Assembly (NCBI GenBank): GCA_944470555.2
Contig: OX104130.1
Span: 52,423,491 to 52,487,490, forward strand
Length of the DNA stretch: 64,000 nucleotides
DNA from: Heterobilharzia americana
Taxonomy: Eukaryota; Platyhelminthes; Trematoda; Strigeidida; Schistosomatidae
Direction of reading: 5' to 3'
Shown: piece by piece, positions 58,011-64,000 of the stretch
How positions within the stretch are numbered: position 1 is the first letter of the stretch
How the letters are laid out: each line of letters starts with the position of its first letter
The notes under the pieces: generated by a model
Told to the model about the DNA's origin: nothing
Databases searched by the model: none
The model's input: the letters and a program-made list of their open reading frames with translations, nothing else
Translations under genes and position numbers: made by a program

Positions 58011-58595
58011 TAGGCTGTAACACTTACAAATGTCGGAATATAGTAAAATCTTGCTAAGACGATAAAAATCAGTTAACTTGTCTGGAGTCTACATTTTCCG
58101 AGTAACATAGGCATGTGAAAAGTTCGCTGAAGTCTTTTTATTTTTGTGTGAACACAACACGTTCAGCCTAGATATATTAGCTATATTTGACAAATCCTTT
58201 CCCGCTTATTACAGTTTAACATCAAGTCACCAACTGCTAAGATACTAGATAATTACTTCATCCTGTTTTTCAAGTATGTCAGATACTTCAAAGTACTATG
58301 GGTTCAGACAGACCTCTAAAAAATCAACTCATTCATTCTAGTTACAGGTTGACCAAAGAACAGTCCATAAAGCCTAAGTAATTAAATTCTAAAAGTCTTG
58401 ACTAATACACTTCAGTTTAACATTTTCAAATCAATGCCACTGAGGTGTTTATGCATATACAATACGATACGTCATGAAAACGTAACTAATTCACGTTGTA
58501 AACACTGGTGTAGTACAGAAACAGAATTGCTGAAGGGGTTGTTTTAACTTTTATTCATTGGTCTTAGGTGACCACATAACAGCACCCAACAAACA
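58011..58595. other. AT-rich intergenic sequence, nothing recognised
   Basis: No open frame, SINE landmark or retroelement motif was seen. Confidence 0.35.
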
Positions 58596-58668
58596 ATGAA
58601 ATTTCAGGTTGGTATTCATCATGGGCTTGTACTTGCTGAGTCGTCGTCTCACTTTTCTTTTCTTCCAG

Positions 58669-58786
58669 ATTCTCGTGGCCACCACCAAAACTCACACTGC
58701 TGTGCGCTCCTCCCTGCAACAACGTACCTATCTACAGGCCAGACGAAAACTTATCAACAACTGGTCGTTACATTTTGGTGTCGGAG
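58669..58786 (+). other. putative internal exon (GC-rich, splice-site bounded)
   Basis: A pyrimidine tract with TTTTCTTTTCTTCCAG ends at 58668 and GAG|GTGAG begins an intron at 58787. The 118 bp between is markedly GC-richer than its surroundings, and all three plus frames are open, so neither frame nor product can be chosen. No partner exon was recognised. It could be chance. Confidence 0.3.
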
Positions 58787-59767
58787 GTGAGATCCGGCTC
58801 GCTCACGGTCAGATCAACGTGCACTCAACAACAGCCATCCACTCAAATGTAACTCACACCAGTTTTACACATCATACCCAGCCTCTAACTCACTCCCCAT
58901 AATCCCCGAAACTCAACACTGAATGATGACAATTACGGAGACCCAAGAGAATCGATATCACACTGGGGCATTTATCTTCGTCCCGGTTCTTTATTGTGTC
59001 CTGATACATCATATTTGTGGGTGACTACCCATTGTTTATTGAATCATGCATACTGGAAGCATGAAAAATTGTTCCAATAATTTTTATCTGCTTCAGTCAT
59101 AGAGAGTTTGCTTCCAGACTGACACTAGACCTCGGTTTGTTTACTTCCTTTGTGTTTTAGAGCGATTTAACGTGAAACATCTTGCCTGAATATCCTTTAG
59201 AAAATAGTAAATTTGGTATCAGAAAAACGTAAGGTCAAATGAAAACAGTGTAAAACTAAAGATCAAAGGGGTGTATACTGGGATAAATGATGATAATTAC
59301 TTCTACCTGGTAGATATCGATGTACGTAACCATATGCCACTTCTATTGTGTGGCGGTTTTTGATAATACCTCATATGTCAAATCAGCCATTCAATCCTTG
59401 AAAGTTGAGTTTGTAAGCTAATGAGCGATATCTCTATAGTAGGAGTTTTATCAAGTAAAAACACCTTAAAACAAATACCAAGAAAGTAAGGTCACGTGCA
59501 TCGTGAATATCACAAGAATAAGGTGAAAACTTAAAAATAAGACTAAAACTTTAGGTCCTGCGATATCCTGTCGTCATTGATAATAAATGTTCCATTTACC
59601 GTGTGCCGATCAAATATGGCATACTTATTGATGTTTTTGCTTAGAACAATGACACAAGTAGACCTGTTGAACAAAGTTGTATTTCTTCTTGTAAACGCAG
59701 CGTTAAACCTTAACTCTCACTAAAAGATGTGACCAGAACGTAAATTATCCTACTTAGGGCTTGATGC

Positions 59768-59828
<61 letters not shown>

Positions 59829-60290
59829 CTTTTAGAGCCTGCTGAATGAGTTATCTACCTCCAGTCGTGTCCAATCTCATTATTTTATTTAACCTTGTTA
59901 CAGATGTGCTTATGGAGGATTCCGTATCTAGCTTTATCTGGACAACACATTCCTGCTAGGTGGGGACAATGATAAAGTGTAGTCTCCTGAACATATTGAG
60001 TGATACTGAGACTGTTTAGTATGTAGCAGTGGCTGATAAAATTTGGACACCGGTAGATATCGGTAAGATATCTGATTGTTTACTAGGCGTCAGGTGCACT
60101 GTCTAGCTGTTTGATGTGTTCCAAAATATGGTTATGGAAATAGCTACTGGAGATGGAGGAGATAAGTAGGCTCTATACGTTAACAGTTATTGTCTGTATA
60201 GAATCTCTCACATCTTTCTTATGGCTTCTTCATGTGTCCCATCGAGGAATGTTAGTTGAAGTAGGTTTAGGCAGGAAAAGGGTTAGAAGC
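58787..60290. other. intergenic sequence with TA microsatellite
   Basis: GC-richer sequence continues to about 58910 after the putative exon. The rest is AT-rich with no recognised gene. Confidence 0.3.
59772..59825. repeat. (TA)n microsatellite
   Basis: About 27 uninterrupted dinucleotide units. Confidence 0.97.
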
Positions 60291-60294
60291 GGTC

Positions 60295-60600
60295 TTTCCT
60301 AGTCCATGAAGTCTGTGACTGTTAGCTTAAGCCATATAGGAAGATGTGAACTTCCTGGTTGTGGTACATGTGACAACAGAAACCAGTGGTTGGAGACTTT
60401 AAATGGTTTGGTTCGAAATCACTGTTAGAAGTGATGTATTCAGGCATCATTTACATTTTAATCGTCGTACGAAACTCTGCAATTATTCTACCCTTTCTTC
60501 TTTATTTCTGTGCCTTTCATCTTGGTGCCTTTTACTATGATGTTCTGAAATGAGCTATGGCAACTTGGACCGTTGCACAGTAGTGCCAGGTCCAACGTTA
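60295..60600 (+). mobile_element. family A 3'-end copy
   Basis: Decayed codons SLSHIGRCELPGCGTCDNRN and QWLETLNGLVRNHC show the family signature, followed by the same 3' tail (TTTCATCTTGGTGCCTTTTA, GCAACTTGGACCGTTGCAC) as the 31.5 kb copy. Confidence 0.65.
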
Positions 60601-62818
60601 TTATTGACCCGCTACATAAATACAGAGATAGGATCTTTTCTTTCGTAATGTTACCAAAAGCGCATGATTAATTAACAATATTATCTCAAGCATGCTAGTG
60701 ACTGAATTACCTGTGAAGCTCAAATGGACATACAATATATCTTCCAATTTAGATAAGCGATCATCTCCTCAAATATTGACACTTATTTTATGCGTAAATG
60801 GTAGTGATTTTCCACCTGCGTTTTACTGATGAAAGTTATCTATTCAATGATATCAGCACAGCAAATATGATTGTCTCCCTTTCACGAACTTAAGGCACCC
60901 AGAACCAGAAACCTATGATCACCTACCACACTGGATATAATGTCGAAATGAAACACTAAATAATAGCTGTTGTGCACGTTCAACAATGGAATTTCTGGTA
61001 AAGGATCGCTTCTTTGGGTCGTTTATTTCTTCCTTTCTCTCGATATAAGTGTAAGTGGCTATAGTATTCTTCTCATCCAGCTGCGTTCGGATTGGTGTTA
61101 CTTTTTCGTTTTTTCCCGTTCTATAAGCAGAAGCTTGGCTCATTGGTTCAGACTACTGACTTTCTACCATTGGGTCATGGGTTTGAACACGACTCCTCCA
61201 AATGAGAGTCTAACAGCCAGTATCGTTAGCCCCCAGAAATGAGTTGTCACTCACTGCCCAGTGCACGAATGCGCACACGGTTTCTAAGTGGATTTCTATT
61301 TCGCGGCCTTTTTTTAAAGTTTGACGTTATGCTTTGATTGTCTTAAATCCAGCTAGGACACCCATACTGCCAGCACTAAGATACCTGAGGGCTGGGAGTG
61401 ATACTTTTTGGATGGGTGCTTTTGAAGCCGCCTGTTACCTTCTACAAGGCAGAATTAGCATGGTAGTGCTGATCATCTGTGGGAAACATTCTACTGCTGT
61501 CGCACTTCTGTCCAGTTAGCAATGTGAACGCCATCAGAACCCACCATAGCGTGGAAATTCACACTATAACGGCAATTTTTTTGTCTTACTTTTATAAAAC
61601 TGACCTGTTTGTTAGGTAGGACTTCAATGATCAAATGTTCCCACAACCGTAGCTCATTGTGAAAGGCGAACCCCACCACTGTGTCGAGATAGCAGCTACC
61701 GGTCAAGATTTTTAGGCCAGTTGGTCTTCTGCCTAGACAAGTCAAGCGAACAGAGTTCTATATAAAGAGGTCCAAAGACACTTCTACATGGTTACAAGGA
61801 AGTCGAAGTAGATTTTTGATCCTTAGAGAATTTGTAAATATTGACCAATGAGTTTATATTACCTAGTTCATCAATGTGACTCACTTAGAAAGTGAAATGT
61901 GACTTTCAGAAAGCAACAGATCTTCATCTCATTTGTATTGCTGAAGCTTCGGTTATGCACATAGATAATTTACAATAATGTATACAAAAGTCATGTGTTA
62001 AACCACAATCCTTTCTGCTTCTCTTATATTCAGCATTTCGTAATATCCTACCTTTTTTTCTACACATTTTCAGTAGTATAAGTTCTAACCACACTGCACG
62101 TGCTCATTAACGTCTTACATGGTTGAAATTGTACAAATTTGAAAATGTGACCATAGAAAGAATTTGCTTTGTCCGGCCGTCTATTCTACTCATTCATATG
62201 ACAGTCAAGCATACCCACTCAGTAGCCAATTTGGAATTAAGGTATCACTGACGTTTACTAGTCGTAGCTTATTTGATTCAGAATCGGCATTAGAAACCAA
62301 AGGTTATTGGTCTTGTTCTTTCAACAAGTCAATATTTCTTACAAATCAAGTTATCATTTAGTACATGTAAAAAACTTCTTTCATAATAAATGTGTCTGTT
62401 AATGCCATCAGCCTTAATGGTACGTTATAGAATGATACGTTATTTTTCTACTTTACTGGATTCTTGTTTGTGAATGTGAATTATGACTGAAGTCTTTTTA
62501 AAAACAGTAATATATGGATGGCTGTTCTTTAATTCTGCATTCCAAAGAAAACTTTTGTGCTCATCTGAAAAATAATATAACCACAGCTGTTTGAAGGCAA
62601 TCTTTTTAAAAGCTGTACAGTCTTTTGTAGTTTTCTGATGGCATATACCCCATACCAGCCTCAAGTTTACTGTGATTAGAATAACATAAAAATCCACTAT
62701 TTATTTTTAATACATGGACAATAAAAACTAATATAGTGAAATAACTTGTTTGAATCGATTCCATTCTTTTTTCCCGCAGAATTCAAGTTAAAAAGGCTAG
62801 GGAATTTTAAGAAATTGT
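60601..62818. other. intergenic sequence with one tRNA-like repeat
   Basis: Apart from the tRNA-like stretch near 61128-61270, only short open frames without motifs were seen (for example 61334-61519 plus and 61491-61745 minus). Confidence 0.35.
61128..61270 (+). mobile_element. tRNA-like SINE, same type as 55640
   Basis: GCTTGGCTCATTGGTTCAGA (A-box-like) and TCATGGGTTTGAACACGACT (B-box-like) with an A-B spacing typical of tRNA-derived SINEs. It is followed by a tail without tRNA resemblance. Confidence 0.45.
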
Positions 62819-63949
62819 ATCACTTGCCTTGTTATTATTTTTTATATATCGTTTGTGCTTCGAAGTATCTTTAGCGGTTAGATTTGTTTTATGGGGTAGG
62901 GTTGCTAGCCCTGTGCCCAACCTTCCGTCTTTATTGGGGCTTAGGACCGGCTAGTAACTAGTGAAGACAGGAGTGAAATAAGGTTGCCTACTATACCCCA
63001 TGATATTCCTGATTGTGTTGTGGTCGACTGGATCATTCAGCAAACAGTGGGGAGCGAGAAGAGGAGGATACGCTGGACTGCGGAAAAGAACCTAGAAGAT
63101 TTGGATCTCGCCAACGATGACTTGTGTCTAATGTCACACAAACTTGAAGATCTACAGGCAAAAACTAACAAGTTGATAGAAGAGGCAGCTAAGACGGGAC
63201 TTCAAGTGAATAAAGAGAAGACAGAGGTGATGAAGATACTGCACCAACAACTCCAACAACGACAAACTCCAGTCACCATCAACGGGAGAAACTTAAAGGA
63301 AGTAACCTCCTTCACCTATCTAGGAAGCACTGTTTCAACTACAGACGGCCTGGGCACAGACGAGGATGTCAAAGTCAGAGTCGGAAAAGCAAGACAGGTG
63401 TTCATTAGCCTGAAACCATGTGGAGATCTTCTGCACTCAGCATGAGGAACAAGATCCGGATTTCCAACACCAACGTCAAGTTAGTGCTTCTGTATGGTTC
63501 ACAGACTTGGCGCGTTACGAAAGGGATTTCCAATAAATTACAGACATCCATCAACAACTGTCTACGCTGGCTCGTTACTGAAGATTAGAAGGCCAGAAAG
63601 AATAAGCAACAAGGAGTTCTGGAAACGAACCAACCAAGAAGCTATCGCTGAACAAATATGCAGAAGGAAGTGGAGATGGATTGGGTAGAGCATACACTGA
63701 GAAGGCCGACTGGGGACATCACGCGTCAGGCCCTAGAGTGGAACCCAAATGGGAAGCGACGAGTTGAGCGTCCGAGGCGAGGGTGACATGGGGGAGATTG
63801 TGCGAGGAGGAAATGTGAGCTTCTGGTCTGTCGTGGAACCAGGTTCAAAAGATTTCAGAGAACAGAGCGCATTAAAGACGTGCTACTGAAGCCCTATGTT
63901 CCATTGGGAACCCAGGGACTACTAAAAATAATAATAATCACTTGCCTTG
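62819..63949 (+). mobile_element. RTE insertion with inverted 5' segment and 13 bp TSD
   Basis: ATCACTTGCCTTG flanks the element at 62819-62831 and 63937-63949. Inside, 62832 to about 62962 is the RTE 5' region in reverse (compare 24505-24650), and from about 62958 the RT region runs forward to the (AAT)-like tail. Some 2.2 kb of element between these points is missing. The junction shows AGTGAA, present at both source points. The structure matches twin-primed reverse transcription. Confidence 0.85.
62984..63445 (+). pseudogene. RTE reverse transcriptase, C-terminal part
   Basis: 153 codons. EDLDLANDDLCLMSHKLEDL keeps the DD pair of motif C with an inserted Asn, then EVMKILHQQLQQRQTPVTIN, GRNLKEVTSFTYLGSTVSTT and VRVGKARQVFISLKP. 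Motif A is lost in the 5' deletion. A frame break after 63445 precedes RRPERISNKEFWKRTNQEAI (63494-63688). Confidence 0.75.
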
Positions 63950-64000
63950 ATGTAGCTGCAATCAGGTAGTCATATTTGGGATTTATCGTTTACAATTAAA
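63950..64000. other. window end, nothing recognised
   Basis: Flanking sequence after the target-site duplication. Confidence 0.3.

Noticed and set aside
1..64000. CRISPR array or bacterial operon
   Set aside because: No regularly spaced direct repeats, no ribosome-binding-site-led gene runs; sequence is eukaryotic with GT-AG introns.

Overview
The window looks like nuclear DNA of a blood fluke of the genus Schistosoma. The reasons are its AT-rich, intron-bearing and repeat-dense character, tRNA-headed SINEs carrying hammerhead ribozyme motifs (the SM-alpha type known from schistosomes), RTE, CR1-like and Penelope-like retroelements, a Boudicca-like Gypsy element, and a gene with three introns of 30-35 bp. 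The species cannot be fixed from the sequence alone, and no bacterial features are present.

Only two complete protein-coding genes can be supported. The first is a minus-strand pseudouridine-5'-phosphatase (PUDP/HDHD1-like HAD hydrolase) with two coding exons (33889-33464 and 32374-32084) and a polyadenylation signal. The second is a plus-strand MANF/CDNF neurotrophic factor (52594-53244) with four exons, a signal peptide, eight cysteines, a CxxC motif and a C-terminal RNEL. A minus-strand exon at 9496-9270 (signal-anchor-like segment, then GYWW, then a GTAAGT donor) is a candidate first coding exon of a secreted, perhaps Wnt-like, protein whose other exons lie outside. A weaker internal-exon candidate is at 58669-58786.

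Most of the rest is retroelement debris. 1-5.4 kb and 10.5-15.9 kb: SINEs, often in head-to-head pairs. 5.7-7.5 kb: RTE on the minus strand. 12.7-14.7 kb: solo LTR, then a Penelope-like element. 16-20 kb: decayed Penelope and other non-LTR reverse transcriptase. 23.3-28.3 kb: a GIY-YIG remnant, a fragment of a non-LTR family here called family A, a nearly full-length but broken RTE, and more family A. 37.8-42.5 kb: Gypsy element on the minus strand. 43-47.7 kb: CR1-like element on the minus strand. 50.3-52.2 kb: a nearly identical inverted copy of the Gypsy 3' end with an RTE inserted in its LTR. 53.5-58 kb: two family A copies. 62.8-63.9 kb: an RTE insertion with an inverted 5' segment and perfect target-site duplications.

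The most notable signals are: a SINE hammerhead (about 4281-4330) that keeps every core nucleotide while the six other recognisable cores are broken; recurrent head-to-head SINE pairs; micro-introns in the MANF gene; a twin-priming RTE insertion; an inverted pair of Gypsy ends whose identity drops at a nested insertion; and a GAT microsatellite that grew inside the catalytic motif of a dead reverse transcriptase. All calls come from reading the sequence; no database search was run.
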